This document shows, piece after piece, positions 8,855 to 20,071 of a stretch of 64,000 nucleotides of DNA (position 1 is its first letter; every line of letters starts with the position of its first letter). Source of the DNA: FEN-1219 sp964503125 (GTDB taxonomy: Bacteria > Pseudomonadota > Gammaproteobacteria > Steroidobacterales > Rariloculaceae). Under the pieces are notes generated by a model, which saw only the letters and a list, made by a program, of their open reading frames with translations, had not been told where the DNA came from and made no database searches. The stretch covers positions 44,434 to 108,433 of the forward strand of contig CAZCZE010000014.1 of assembly GCA_964503125.1 (NCBI GenBank), in the 5' to 3' direction. The position numbers were made by a program, and so were the translations under genes.

Positions 8855-9226
8855 CTACTGCTGTTCGTTGCCCGTTTCCGGCACCGTCTCGTCCGGCGGC
8901 AACGCAGGCAAGTCGTCCACCGGCGGCGGCGCCTCGACCGGCGGCGCGCTCTGCGTCGCCGGCGCCAACTCGAGCAAGCTCGTCGGCGCGGTGCGCTGCG
9001 TCGAGAGATACGCGAGCGCGAGACTCGTTGCAAAAAACAACGTCGCGAGAACGCCGGTCATGCGCGAGAAGAACGTGGCCGCGCCGCGCGCACCGAAGAC
9101 CGTGCCCGACGCCCCGGCCCCGAAGCCCGTGCCCGCGTCGGCGCCCTTGCCGCGCTGCAACAGCACGAGCCCAATGAGCAAGAGCGCTATGCCCACGTGG
9201 CCAACCAATACGGCCGTCTGCAACAT
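8855..9226 (-). CDS. secG: Protein-export membrane protein SecG
   Basis: A 123-residue subunit of the SecYEG translocon. Two membrane segments are visible (about residues 5-22 and 55-75) separated by the conserved glycine-rich loop with LLQRGKGADAGTGFGAG. The C-terminus is an extended proline/alanine-rich tail of about 45 residues, as in many proteobacterial SecG proteins. The ATG at 9226 lies 11 bases after the tpiA stop, so it is probably co-transcribed with tpiA and the downstream tRNA-Leu. Confidence 0.95.
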   Translation of the reverse strand: MLQTAVLVGHVGIALLLIGLVLLQRGKGADAGTGFGAGASGTVFGARGAATFFSRMTGVLATLFFATSLALAYLSTQRTAPTSLLELAPATQSAPPVEAPPPVDDLPALPPDETVPETGNEQQ

Positions 9227-9237
9227 CAGAATGCTTC

Positions 9238-9996
9238 CTAAGTCGCCGCGCGGAAGATCTCGAGGAACTCTGCGGCGACAAGTGAGGCGCCGCCCACGAG
9301 CCCGCCGTCGATGTCGTCCATGGCGAAGAGGCTACGGGCGTTGGCGCCTTTGACACTGCCCCCGTACAGAATACGAAGGCTCGAGGCAATTGTAGCATCC
9401 CGAGCCGCGATGAGGCTCCGGATGAACGCGTGGACCTCCTGCGCCTGCTCGGGAGTCGCCGTGCGTCCGGTGCCGATGGCCCAGACGGGCTCGTAGGCGA
9501 TCACGGCTTGCGCAAAGGCGGCCACGCCGGCCGAGTCGACGACGGCCATGACCTGTCGCTCGACGACCTCCCGCGTGCGCCCGCCCTCGCGCTCGGCGAG
9601 CGTCTCGCCGACGCACAGGATGGGCGTAAGACCGGCCGCGAGCGCGAGCCCGAACTTCCCGGCGACCCCGGCATCGGTCTCGCCGTAGAGCGCCCGCCGC
9701 TCCGAGTGGCCCACGATCACGTGACTGCAACCGACGTCACGGAGCATCGCGCCCGAGATCTCGCCGGTAAAAGCTCCGGCGCCAGGCTGGTCGGCGAGGC
9801 TCTGGGCGCCGAGCATGAGGGCGCTGCCGTCGAGCGATTCGCGGACGGCGCCGAGGTAAACGTACGGCGGGCAGAGCAACATGCTCGCGGCCGTTCGGCT
9901 GCCGACGCCGGCGCGCAACGCGGCCACGAGCTCGCGGCTTTGGGCCAGCGAGCCGTTCATCTTCCAGTTGCCGGCAATCAAGGGCTTACGGGTCAC
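9238..9996 (-). CDS. tpiA: Triosephosphate isomerase
   Basis: A 252-residue cytosolic enzyme that interconverts dihydroxyacetone phosphate and glyceraldehyde 3-phosphate. All key elements are visible: the substrate-binding lysine in AGNWKMNG near residue 12, the electrophilic histidine in VIVGHSERR near 95, the catalytic glutamate in AYEPVWAIGTG near 167, and the phosphate-binding ILYGGSVKGAN near 210. The start is a GTG at 9996. Its place between glmM and secG matches Pseudomonas and Xanthomonas, not E. coli. Confidence 0.97.
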   Translation of the reverse strand: MTRKPLIAGNWKMNGSLAQSRELVAALRAGVGSRTAASMLLCPPYVYLGAVRESLDGSALMLGAQSLADQPGAGAFTGEISGAMLRDVGCSHVIVGHSERRALYGETDAGVAGKFGLALAAGLTPILCVGETLAEREGGRTREVVERQVMAVVDSAGVAAFAQAVIAYEPVWAIGTGRTATPEQAQEVHAFIRSLIAARDATIASSLRILYGGSVKGANARSLFAMDDIDGGLVGGASLVAAEFLEIFRAAT

Positions 9997-10086
9997 TCGA
10001 GTCTCGTCGCGGCGGGGTCGAACAATGACGCGGCCGGCAGCTTACGGGCCGCAACGGCCGAGCGCAACGGACGGTGCCGGCACCTC

Positions 10087-11430
10087 TTAACGTTCGCCGC
10101 CGAAGCTGCTGCGGACCGAATCCGCGAGGCGGCCGGCCAGCGCATCGACCTGTTGCCGGTCCTCACCCTCGACCATGATCCGGATGACGGGCTCGGTCCC
10201 GGAGGCGCGCAGCACCACGCGGCCGCGCGCGCCGAGCTCGGCCTCGACGCTGTCGACCGCATTGCGCACGGCCGGGTCGCCGTTCGGATCGACAGGCTCG
10301 CGTACTTTGACGTTGAGCAGGACCTGAGGGAACTGGCTCATACCCGCGGCGAGCTCGCTCAGCGGCCGGCCCGTGCGCTGCATGACGGCGAGCACCTGCA
10401 ACGCCGTGATGAGCCCGTCGCCGGTCGACGTCCGATCGAGACATAGGATGTGGCCCGACGTCTCGCCGCCGAGGATGCCGCCGCGCTGCTTGAGCAGCGC
10501 GAGCACGTGTCGGTCGCCGACCTTGGCGCGCAAGAATTCGATGCCGTGGCCGCGCAGCGCGAGCTCGAGGCCGAGGTTGCTCATGACCGTGCCCACGACT
10601 GGGCCGCGCAAGTCCTTCGAGGCGCTGCGGTCACGCGCCAGGATGTAAACGAGTTGATCGCCGTCGACGAGATTGCCGCGCTCATCGACCATGACGACGC
10701 GGTCGCCGTCGCCATCGAGCGCGAGCCCGACGTGTGCGCGCACGCCGGTGACCGTGAGCTTGAGCAGATCGGGCCGCGTCGAGCCGCACCCGTCGTTGAT
10801 GTTGCGGCCGTTGGGCGAGCACCCTACGGGCACGACATCCGCACCGAGATCCGACATGAGGCGCGGCGCGACTTTGTACGCGGCCCCGTGCGCCGCGTCG
10901 ACCACGATCTTGAAGTCGTTGAAGATCATCCCGGCCGGAACCGTGCTCCTGCAGAAATCCATGTATTCGGCCCGCGCGCTCGAGGCGGTCTTGGCTTGCC
11001 CGAGCGCGCGCGAGTCGCGCGTGATCGGCCGCGCATCGAGTCCGGCCTCGATGGCTTCCTCTAGCTCGTCCGAGAGCTTCTCCCCTTCGGCGTCGAAGAA
11101 CTTGATGCCGTTGTCGTAGTACGGATTGTGCGAGGCGCTGATGACGATGCCGAAGTCGGCGCCCATTTTTTTCGTGAGCACGGCGATCGCCGGCGTCGGC
11201 AACGGCCCCGTGAGCAGCACATCGACGCCCGCGGCGACGAAACCTGCTTCGAGCGCCGACTCGAACATGTAGCCCGAGACGCGCGTGTCCTTGCCGATGA
11301 GCACTTTGCCGCCTTTCGGCGCCAGCACGGTCGCCGCCGCGCTCGCGAGGCGCAGCGCGAAATCGACGGTCATGGGCGCGGTTCCGACTTGGCCGCGAAT
11401 GCCGTCGGTGCCGAAGTAGCGGCGCGTCAT
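10087..11430 (-). CDS. glmM: Phosphoglucosamine mutase
   Basis: A 447-residue enzyme that converts glucosamine 6-phosphate to glucosamine 1-phosphate for peptidoglycan and LPS precursors. Visible are the phosphoserine loop VISASHNPYYDNG near residue 100, the magnesium loop DGDGDRV near 240, the sugar-binding GGETSGHI near 325 and the C-terminal phosphate loop RASGTEPVIRIMVEG. Length and the N-terminal RRYFGTDGIRG are normal. It usually follows folP; here only 75 bases separate it from ftsH and no dihydropteroate synthase gene lies between. Confidence 0.97.
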   Translation of the reverse strand: MTRRYFGTDGIRGQVGTAPMTVDFALRLASAAATVLAPKGGKVLIGKDTRVSGYMFESALEAGFVAAGVDVLLTGPLPTPAIAVLTKKMGADFGIVISASHNPYYDNGIKFFDAEGEKLSDELEEAIEAGLDARPITRDSRALGQAKTASSARAEYMDFCRSTVPAGMIFNDFKIVVDAAHGAAYKVAPRLMSDLGADVVPVGCSPNGRNINDGCGSTRPDLLKLTVTGVRAHVGLALDGDGDRVVMVDERGNLVDGDQLVYILARDRSASKDLRGPVVGTVMSNLGLELALRGHGIEFLRAKVGDRHVLALLKQRGGILGGETSGHILCLDRTSTGDGLITALQVLAVMQRTGRPLSELAAGMSQFPQVLLNVKVREPVDPNGDPAVRNAVDSVEAELGARGRVVLRASGTEPVIRIMVEGEDRQQVDALAGRLADSVRSSFGGER

Positions 11431-11505
11431 CGGAGCTTGGACCGGCGCTCGCGCCGCACGCGATGCGACGGCAGTTCGAGCAGCGTGGGCATGGAGGCGC
11501 CGGAG

Positions 11506-13425
<1,920 letters not shown>

Positions 13426-13476
13426 GGCGTTACCTCGTGGCCGAGCGGTCCTGGCTCGGCTCGTGTCTAGACCCTA

Positions 13477-14100
13477 CTACATCCCAAAGTTTCTAGCCAG
13501 CAAATAAATCTCGCGGCTCTCGGGCCGCGAAGCCTTCGGCTTGATCGTCTTCACGGTTTGGAACCGTGACTTCTGCTCACGCACGAAAGCCTCGACACCT
13601 TCGCCTTGAAACGCTTTGACGAGCAAGTCGCCGCCCGGGCGCAGCACTTCCGTGGCAAACAGCAATGCCTCTTCGAGCAGTGCAATGGTGCGCGGCTGAT
13701 CCATGGCGCGTTGACCGCTCATGTTGGGCGCCATGTCGGACAATACAAGGTCGACGCGCCCGGGGCCGACGAGCTCGCGCAGCGCGGCGAGCGTCTCGGG
13801 CGTCGTGAAATCGCCTTGTAGAAACGCGACGCCCGGTATCGGCTCCATCGGCAGAAGATCGACGGCGATGACGCGCCCGCCCGGAGCGACGAGACGAGCC
13901 GCGAGCTGGCTCCAGCTGCCGGGGGCGGAGCCGAGATCGACGCAGACCGTGCCCGGTTTCAGCAGGCGCTCTTTGGCCTGGATCTGCTCGAGCTTGAAGA
14001 CGGCGCGCGACCGCCAGCCGCCACGACCCGCCTGCTCGACGTAGATGTCGCGTTCCTGGCGCTCACGCCAGCGGTGGCTCGAACCCGTGCGTCGTGGCAT
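13477..14100 (-). CDS. rlmE: 23S rRNA 2'-O-methyltransferase RlmE (FtsJ/RrmJ)
   Basis: A 207-residue SAM-dependent enzyme that methylates U2552 of 23S rRNA in the large subunit. The SAM site CVDLGSAPGSWSQ appears near residue 55, and the catalytic K-D-K-E type residues are in YVEQAGRGGWRSRAVFKL, LVLSDMAPNMSGQ and LLVKAFQGEG. The C-terminus KPKASRPESREIYLLARNF is typical. The frame extends upstream into greA; the ATG at 14100 gives the family length. In E. coli a yhbY gene lies nearby; here only seven bases separate rlmE from greA. Confidence 0.96.
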   Translation of the reverse strand: MPRRTGSSHRWRERQERDIYVEQAGRGGWRSRAVFKLEQIQAKERLLKPGTVCVDLGSAPGSWSQLAARLVAPGGRVIAVDLLPMEPIPGVAFLQGDFTTPETLAALRELVGPGRVDLVLSDMAPNMSGQRAMDQPRTIALLEEALLFATEVLRPGGDLLVKAFQGEGVEAFVREQKSRFQTVKTIKPKASRPESREIYLLARNFGM

Positions 14101-14107
14101 CCGCGTC

Positions 14108-14584
14108 TTAAATGTACTCGACGCCGGCGATCTCGTAGGTACGCTTGCCGCCCGGCGCCGAGACGTCGACCTCGTCGCCCTCGCGTTTGCCGATGAGCGC
14201 GCGCGCGATCGGCGAGCCGATCGACAACAGACCGCTCTTGATGTCGGCTTCGTCCTCGCCGACGATCTGATAGCGCGCCTTGCTGCCGTCAGTCGTATCG
14301 ACGACGTGCACGGTGGCGCCAAATACGACCTTGCCGCCCGCGTTGACGGCCGTCACGTCGATGATCTGCGCGTTCGAGAGCTTGGCCTCGATGTCGCGAA
14401 TACGCGCTTCCATGAGCCCCTGTTGTTCCTTGGCCGCATGATATTCGGCGTTTTCCTTGAGGTCACCGTGCGCGCGAGCAGTCGCAATCGCGACGGTGAC
14501 CTTCGGCCGCTCCTCGAGCTTCAAGCGGCGCAGCTCCTCTTTGAGTTGCGCTGCGCCGCGCGCCGTTAGAGGCACCTTGCTCAA
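14108..14584 (-). CDS. greA: Transcription elongation factor GreA
   Basis: A 158-residue factor that lets RNA polymerase cleave backtracked transcripts. The N-terminal coiled coil carries the conserved acidic tip ARAHGDLKENAEYHAAKEQQ near residue 40, and the C-terminal domain ends with SPIARALIGKREGDEV. Translation starts with TTG at 14584, overlapping the carB stop by four bases, which couples it to carB. The order carA-carB-greA is common in gammaproteobacteria. Confidence 0.97.
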   Translation of the reverse strand: MSKVPLTARGAAQLKEELRRLKLEERPKVTVAIATARAHGDLKENAEYHAAKEQQGLMEARIRDIEAKLSNAQIIDVTAVNAGGKVVFGATVHVVDTTDGSKARYQIVGEDEADIKSGLLSIGSPIARALIGKREGDEVDVSAPGGKRTYEIAGVEYI

Positions 14585-17500
14585 ACCGAGGCCTCCGCGT
14601 GCAAATCCTGGAGCCGATTCACGACGACGTTATCGAGATGGTCGAGCGCGTCGCAGGTGGCTTTGGCCGCCGCGACCGTCGTGTAGTACGTGACCTTGCG
14701 ATGCACGGCCTCGCCGCGGATCGAGTGCGACTCTTTGATCGCTTGCTTACCTTCGGTCGTGTTGACGATCAAGCTGAGCTCGCGGTTCTTGATCATGTCG
14801 ACGACGTGCGGGCGCCCTTCGCGGACTTTGTTGACGCGCTGGCACGGCACGCCGGCCTCCTTGAGCGCCTTGGCCGTCCCGCCCGTGGCGACGATCGTAA
14901 AGCCTCGCGCCACGAGCATCTTGCCGAGCTCGACGACGCCGGGTTTATCGCGGTCGCGCACGCTGATGAACGCGAGCCCGCGGCGCGGCAGCACCACGCC
15001 CGACGCGAGCTGCGCCTTCGCGTAGGCCTCGCCGAACGTGCGGCCCGTGCCCATGACTTCGCCCGTCGACTTCATCTCGGGGCCCAGGATCGGGTCGGCA
15101 TCGGGGAACTTGATGAACGGGAACACCGACTCTTTGACTGAGAAGTACGGCCGCTTGCCGGGCGTCGTGAACCCTTGTTCCTTGAAGGTGATTCCGGCCA
15201 TCGCTTTCGCGGCGATCTTTGCGAGCGGCTGACCGATGGCCTTCGACACGAACGGAATGGTGCGCGAAGCCCGCGGGTTGACCTCGAGCACGTAGATGAT
15301 GCCGTTTTGAATCGCGAACTGCGTGTTCATGATGCCGTTGACTTGCAGCGCCTGTGCCATGAGCCGCACCTGATCGCTGAGCGCCTGTTGGGTCTCAGCG
15401 GTCAGGCTGAACGGTGGCAGCGAGCAGCCCGAGTCGCCCGAGTGGATGCCGGCCTGCTCCACGTGCTCCATGATGCCGCCGATGACGACCTCTTGACCAT
15501 CGCAGATGGCGTCGACGTCGACCTCGACGGCCAAGTCGAGGAAGCGGTCGAGCAGGATCGGACTGTCGTTCGAGACGCTCACGGCGCGGTCGACGTAATC
15601 GCGCAGCTCGTCCTCGCCGTGCACGATCTCCATGGCGCGCCCGCCGAGCACGTAGGACGGCCGCACGACGAGCGGGTAACCGACCTCTTTGCCCATGGCC
15701 ACGGCTTCGTCGACGGTGCGCGCCGTGCGGTTCGGCGGCTGCTTGAGCTTCAACCGATTGACAAGCTGTTGGAAGCGCTCGCGATCCTCGGCGAGGTCGA
15801 TCGAGTCCGGCGAGGTGCCGATGATCGGCACGGCGGCCTCTTCGAGCGCTCGCGCCAGCTTGAGCGGCGTTTGGCCGCCGTATTGCACGATGACGCCTTT
15901 CGGCTTCTCCTTGTGCACGATCTCGAGCACGTCTTCGAGCGTGACGGGCTCGAAATACAGGCGATCCGAGGTGTCGTAGTCCGTCGATACGGTTTCGGGG
16001 TTGCAGTTGACCATGATGGTCTCGAACCCGGCATCCTTGAGGGCGAACGACGCATGCACGCAGCAATAGTCGAACTCGATGCCTTGGCCGATGCGGTTCG
16101 GGCCGCCGCCCAAGATCATGATCTTCTGTCGATCCGTCGGGTCGGCTTCGCAGAAGTCTTCGTAGGTCGAATAGAGGTACGCCGTATGGCTCGCGAACTC
16201 CGCGGCGCAGCTGTCCACGCGCTTGAAGACGGGCCGGATGTTCTCTTTGTGGCGAGCCGTGCGCACTGCTTTTTCCTTGACGCCGATCAGATCCGCGATG
16301 CGCTTGTCGCTGAAGCCGCGGCGCTTGAGCTTGCGCAGCTCGTCGGGCTTTAGCGCCGCAGCGCCGAGCTCCTTGGTTTGTTTTTCGACGTCGACTAGCT
16401 CCTTGATCTGCGCGAGAAACCACGGGTCGATGTTCGTGAGCTCATGCAGCTCGTCGAGGCCTAAGCCGGCACGAAAACCGTCGGCCACGTACCAGATGCG
16501 CCGGCTGCCCGCCATCTTGAGCTCGTGCCGGAGTTTCGCCCAATCGTCCTCGGTCTCGACGGACTTCATCATCGGGTTCAAGCCCTCGGTGCCGATCTCG
16601 AGACCGCGCAACGCTTTCTGCAGCGACTCCTGGAACGTGCGCCCGATCGCCATGACCTCGCCGACGGATTTCATCTGCGTCGTCAGGCGATCGGCCGCCT
16701 GCGGGAATTTTTCGAACGTGAACCGCGGCACCTTCGTGACCACGTAGTCGATCGTGGGCTCGAACGACGCCGGTGTCGCGCCGCCCGTGATTTCGTTCTT
16801 GAGCTCGTCGAGCGTGTAGCCCACGGCGAGCTTGGCCGCAACCTTCGCGATCGGAAACCCGGTGGCCTTCGACGCGAGCGCCGATGACCGCGACACGCGC
16901 GGATTCATCTCGATGACGAGCAGCCGGCCGTCGGTCGGCGAGATCGCGAACTGCACGTTCGAGCCGCCCGTATCGACGCCGATCTTGCGCAGCACGGCGA
17001 TCGACGCGTCGCGCATGCGCTGGTACTCCTTGTCCGTGAGCGTCTGCGCCGGCGCCACCGTGATCGAGTCGCCGGTGTGGATGCCCATGGGGTCGAGATT
17101 CTCGATCGAGCAGACGATGATGCAGTTGTCGTTCTTGTCGCGAACGACCTCCATCTCGAACTCTTTCCAGCCGATGACGGATTCTTCGAGCAGCACCTCG
17201 CCGGTCGGCGATTGGTCGAGGCCGCGGCTCACGATGTCCCCGAACTCTTCGCGGTTGTAGGCGATGCCGCCGCCGCTGCCGCCGAGAGTGAACGAGGGGC
17301 GCACGATCGTCGGGAAACCGACCTCTTCCTGGACGGCCCAAGCCTCTTCGAGGTTGTGCGCGATGCCGGCGCGCGGCGTCGCGAGGCCGATGTCCCGCAT
17401 GGCGTGCCGGAACAACTCGCGGTCCTCGGCCATGTCGATGGCCTCGCGCGAGGCGGCGATGAGCTCGACGCCGTGTTTCTCGAGCACGCCCTCGCGGACC

Positions 17501-17805
17501 AAGTCGAGTGCGCAATTGAGGGCAGTTTGGCCGCCCATCGTCGGGAGCAGCGCGCTCGGCTTCTCCTTGGCGATGATCTCGGCGATCGTCCGCCAATGAA
17601 TCGGCTCGATATAGATGGCATCCGCGCTCGCGGGATCCGTCATGATCGTCGCGGGGTTGGAATTGACGAGGATGACTCGGTAGCCCTCTTCCCTGAGCGC
17701 CTTGCAGGCCTGGGTCCCCGAATAGTCGAATTCGCACGCCTGCCCGATGATGATGGGACCGGCGCCGATGATGAGGATGCTTTCGAGGTCGTCGCGACGC
17801 GGCAT
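14581..17805 (-). CDS. carB: Carbamoyl-phosphate synthase large subunit
   Basis: A 1074-residue enzyme that makes carbamoyl phosphate from bicarbonate, ammonia and two ATP for arginine and pyrimidine synthesis. Two homologous ATP-grasp halves are visible: the first begins SILIIGAGPIIIGQACEFDY, the second KIMILGGGPNRIGQGIEFDY near residue 565. A C-terminal methylglyoxal-synthase-like allosteric domain follows (FISVRDRDKPGVVELGKML). Length matches the family. The 50 bases between carA and carB are AT-rich and contain the palindrome TAGATATCTA over the carA stop, so a second promoter or operator there is possible but unproven. Confidence 0.98.
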   Translation of the reverse strand: MPRRDDLESILIIGAGPIIIGQACEFDYSGTQACKALREEGYRVILVNSNPATIMTDPASADAIYIEPIHWRTIAEIIAKEKPSALLPTMGGQTALNCALDLVREGVLEKHGVELIAASREAIDMAEDRELFRHAMRDIGLATPRAGIAHNLEEAWAVQEEVGFPTIVRPSFTLGGSGGGIAYNREEFGDIVSRGLDQSPTGEVLLEESVIGWKEFEMEVVRDKNDNCIIVCSIENLDPMGIHTGDSITVAPAQTLTDKEYQRMRDASIAVLRKIGVDTGGSNVQFAISPTDGRLLVIEMNPRVSRSSALASKATGFPIAKVAAKLAVGYTLDELKNEITGGATPASFEPTIDYVVTKVPRFTFEKFPQAADRLTTQMKSVGEVMAIGRTFQESLQKALRGLEIGTEGLNPMMKSVETEDDWAKLRHELKMAGSRRIWYVADGFRAGLGLDELHELTNIDPWFLAQIKELVDVEKQTKELGAAALKPDELRKLKRRGFSDKRIADLIGVKEKAVRTARHKENIRPVFKRVDSCAAEFASHTAYLYSTYEDFCEADPTDRQKIMILGGGPNRIGQGIEFDYCCVHASFALKDAGFETIMVNCNPETVSTDYDTSDRLYFEPVTLEDVLEIVHKEKPKGVIVQYGGQTPLKLARALEEAAVPIIGTSPDSIDLAEDRERFQQLVNRLKLKQPPNRTARTVDEAVAMGKEVGYPLVVRPSYVLGGRAMEIVHGEDELRDYVDRAVSVSNDSPILLDRFLDLAVEVDVDAICDGQEVVIGGIMEHVEQAGIHSGDSGCSLPPFSLTAETQQALSDQVRLMAQALQVNGIMNTQFAIQNGIIYVLEVNPRASRTIPFVSKAIGQPLAKIAAKAMAGITFKEQGFTTPGKRPYFSVKESVFPFIKFPDADPILGPEMKSTGEVMGTGRTFGEAYAKAQLASGVVLPRRGLAFISVRDRDKPGVVELGKMLVARGFTIVATGGTAKALKEAGVPCQRVNKVREGRPHVVDMIKNRELSLIVNTTEGKQAIKESHSIRGEAVHRKVTYYTTVAAAKATCDALDHLDNVVVNRLQDLHAEASV

Positions 17806-17855
17806 TAGCTAATCTGATTCCTCTACAAACGTTCGTAACTGTCTGTTTTAGATAT

Positions 17856-19004
17856 CTATACGGCTTGCGCCCGATGGCGATACGTCTTCATGGACGCGAT
17901 GAAACGCTGGAACAGCGGCTTCAAATCGTGCGGGCCGGGGCTCGCCTCGGGGTGGCCCTGGAACGAGAACGCCGGCCGATCGGTGCGCTCGATGCCCTGC
18001 AGGCTGCCGTCGAATAGCGACCGGTGCGTGGCTCGCGCGTTTGCTGGCAACGTGTTCTCCTGGACCGAGAAACCGTGGTTCTGGCTCGTGATCATGACGC
18101 GGCCCGAGTCGATCTCGACGACCGGGTGATTCGCGCCGTGATGACCGAATTTCATCTTCTCGGTTTTGGCGCCGCTCGCGAGACCGAGCAGCTGATGGCC
18201 GAGACAGATGCCGAAGATCGGCACACCGGTGTCGAGCAGCGTGCGAATCGCCTCGATGGCGTAGTCGCACGGCTCGGGGTCGCCGGGCCCGTTCGATAGG
18301 AACACTCCGTCCGGCAGCAACGCCATGACCTCCTCGGCCTTGGCCGTGGCCGGAACCACGGTGAGGCGGCAGTCTTGATCGGCGATGAGGCGCAAAATAT
18401 TGCGCTTGATGCCGTAATCGAATGCCACGACGTGGAAGCTCGCCACGCGCTTCGTGTAGACGCTTTGGCGCTCCGGCCAGATGCTGCCCTGATTCCACTG
18501 ATACGACTGCTTCGTCGTGACGAGCTTGGCGAGATCCATGCCCTTCAAGCCCGGGAACTTGCGCGCCGCTTTCACGGCTTCCTCGGCGCTCCCTTTCGCG
18601 CCCGTCACGATGCAGCCCGCCTGTGCGCCCTTGTCGCGGAGCACACGCGTCAGCTGGCGCGTGTCGATCTCGGCAATGGCTACCGTCTTACCGCGGCGCA
18701 GGAACTGCTCGAGGTCGAGCTCCGCTCGCCAGTTGCTCCGCAGCACCGATAGATCGCGAATGATGAGCCCGGCGGCGTAGGTCTTCGTCGACTCGAAGTC
18801 GTCGGAGTTCGTGCCGACGTTACCGATGTGGGGATACGTCAACGTGACGATTTGGCGATAGTAGGACGGGTCGGTGAGGATCTCTTGATAGCCGGTCATG
18901 GCGGTGTTGAACACCACCTCGCCGAGCGTGCGTCCCTCCGCACCCACGGAGACGCCCTTGAACACCGTGCCATCTTCGAGCGCTAGTATCGCCGGCTCCG
19001 CCAC
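17856..19004 (-). CDS. carA: Carbamoyl-phosphate synthase small subunit
   Basis: A 382-residue glutamine amidotransferase that supplies ammonia to CarB. The N-terminal small-subunit domain contains NTAMTGYQEILTDPSYY; the class I glutamine amidotransferase domain shows the nucleophile in FGICLGHQLLGLASGA near residue 270 and the His/Glu pair in FQGHPEASPGPHD near 350. The start is GTG at 19004 with AGGAG six bases upstream. The leader of about 100 bases contains a strong hairpin and a likely promoter -10 box. Confidence 0.97.
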   Translation of the reverse strand: MAEPAILALEDGTVFKGVSVGAEGRTLGEVVFNTAMTGYQEILTDPSYYRQIVTLTYPHIGNVGTNSDDFESTKTYAAGLIIRDLSVLRSNWRAELDLEQFLRRGKTVAIAEIDTRQLTRVLRDKGAQAGCIVTGAKGSAEEAVKAARKFPGLKGMDLAKLVTTKQSYQWNQGSIWPERQSVYTKRVASFHVVAFDYGIKRNILRLIADQDCRLTVVPATAKAEEVMALLPDGVFLSNGPGDPEPCDYAIEAIRTLLDTGVPIFGICLGHQLLGLASGAKTEKMKFGHHGANHPVVEIDSGRVMITSQNHGFSVQENTLPANARATHRSLFDGSLQGIERTDRPAFSFQGHPEASPGPHDLKPLFQRFIASMKTYRHRAQAV

Positions 19005-19041
19005 GCTGAGCTCCTACGCAAATTCGGCTTGCATCAAGGCG

Positions 19042-19073
19042 CGGGACGGCTGCAAGCCCAGCAGCCGATCCCG
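19042..19073 (-). promoter_or_regulatory. Hairpin in the carA leader
   Basis: In the inferred carA 5' leader, two nested stems form one hairpin: outer arms CGGGA/TCCCG and inner arms GGCTGC/GCAGCC around a seven-base loop. There is no T-run, so it does not look like a finished terminator. It may affect mRNA stability or attenuation; function is inferred only from structure. Confidence 0.45.
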
Positions 19074-19103
19074 TGTTGGTCGAACGGGGAAACTCAGGCG
19101 GTA

Positions 19104-19109
19104 ATTGTA
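19104..19109 (-). promoter_or_regulatory. Putative -10 box for carAB
   Basis: The minus strand reads TACAAT about 100 bases upstream of the carA start, between the repeat locus and the leader hairpin. No convincing -35 box is visible. Its position after the hairpin repeats, which end the dapB side, supports an independent carAB promoter. Confidence 0.4.
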
Positions 19110-19143
19110 GCCCGATGGTTCGCGAACGATCTACAGGCGCGCA

Positions 19144-19242
19144 GCCGAAAAATGCTCCTGCATTTTCGGCATGCCGGCCATCCCTGGCCGTCAGTCGCAA
19201 ATTGCTCCTGCATTTGCGACATGCGCGCCATCCCTGGCGCGC
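19144..19242 (-). repeat. Tandem two-hairpin intergenic repeat, locus 2 (two units)
   Basis: Two tandem units of the same element as at 8657, here on the minus strand between carA and dapB. The first hairpins are GCGCGCC/GGCGCGC and GGCC/GGCC, both with loop AGGGAT; the second hairpins are TCGCAAATGC-type and GCCGAAAATGC-type, both around AGGA. Arms differ between units but stay complementary. Orientation matches the flanking genes, so the hairpins would form in a carA-upstream or dapB-downstream transcript. Confidence 0.85.
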
Positions 19243-19257
19243 AAAAAATTCGGCGCG

Positions 19258-20067
19258 CTAGTCGCGTGTCAGCCCGAGGACGTCCACCATCGAGTAGAGT
19301 CCCGGGGCTCGGCCGACGGCCCAACGCGCGGCGCGCAACGCGCCACGGGCGAAAGTCTTGCGGTCGGCGGCGCGGTGCGAGAACTCGACCTCTTCCTCGG
19401 AGCCGATGAAGCGCACTGCGTGCTCGCCGACGATGTTGCCGCCACGCGTCACCGAGAAGCCAATCGTGCCGGGTACTCGCGGACCGATCTGCCCCTGGCG
19501 CGCGTAGACGGCGAGCTCGCCGAGCTTGCGGTCCTGCGCGGCCGCAATCCGTTCGCCGAGCGCGAGCGCCGTGCCCGAGGGCGCGTCGACCTTGTGGCGA
19601 TGGTGCGCCTCGGCGATCTCGACGTCGTAGCCTTCACCGAGCGCCTTGGCGGCCCGCGCGACGAGCTCCATGAAAACGTTGACGCCCACGCTCATGTTGC
19701 GTGCGTAGACGATCGGGATCTCGTGCGCGGCCTTGGCTAACGCCTTGTGGTGACGGTCCTCGAGCCCCGTCGTCCCGATGACGAGCGCCGTGCCGTGCAG
19801 AACGCACGCGCGCAGATTGGCCTCCGTGACGGCCGGCAGAGTGAAATCGATGGCCACTTGCGCCGTGTGCAACGCCTGGCTGCGCTCGTCCGTGAGGGGC
19901 ACGCCGGCGGGCGCGGCCCCGGCGAGCTCGCCGGCATCGCGGCCGAGCAGCGGGTCCTTGGGCTCGGTCACGGCGCCGACGACCTTGAGATCGCTCGACT
20001 CGAGGATGCACTGAAGCACGGCGCGGCCCATGCGGCCAGCGGCACCGAGAACGGCTACTTTCAACAA
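19258..20067 (-). CDS. dapB: 4-hydroxy-tetrahydrodipicolinate reductase
   Basis: A 269-residue NAD(P)H-dependent enzyme of lysine and meso-diaminopimelate synthesis. The Rossmann motif VAVLGAAGRMGR opens the protein; the catalytic and substrate-binding segment AEAHHRHKVDAPSGTAL is near residue 155, and GTIGFSVTRGGNIVGEH near 205 is typical. The frame is open upstream inside dnaJ, but that part is a shadow; the best start is a TTG at 20067, nine bases after GGGAG. A second TTG follows directly. It lies four bases downstream of dnaJ. The pathway partner dapA is at 53526. Confidence 0.95.
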   Translation of the reverse strand: MLKVAVLGAAGRMGRAVLQCILESSDLKVVGAVTEPKDPLLGRDAGELAGAAPAGVPLTDERSQALHTAQVAIDFTLPAVTEANLRACVLHGTALVIGTTGLEDRHHKALAKAAHEIPIVYARNMSVGVNVFMELVARAAKALGEGYDVEIAEAHHRHKVDAPSGTALALGERIAAAQDRKLGELAVYARQGQIGPRVPGTIGFSVTRGGNIVGEHAVRFIGSEEEVEFSHRAADRKTFARGALRAARWAVGRAPGLYSMVDVLGLTRD

Positions 20068-20071
20068 GTGG

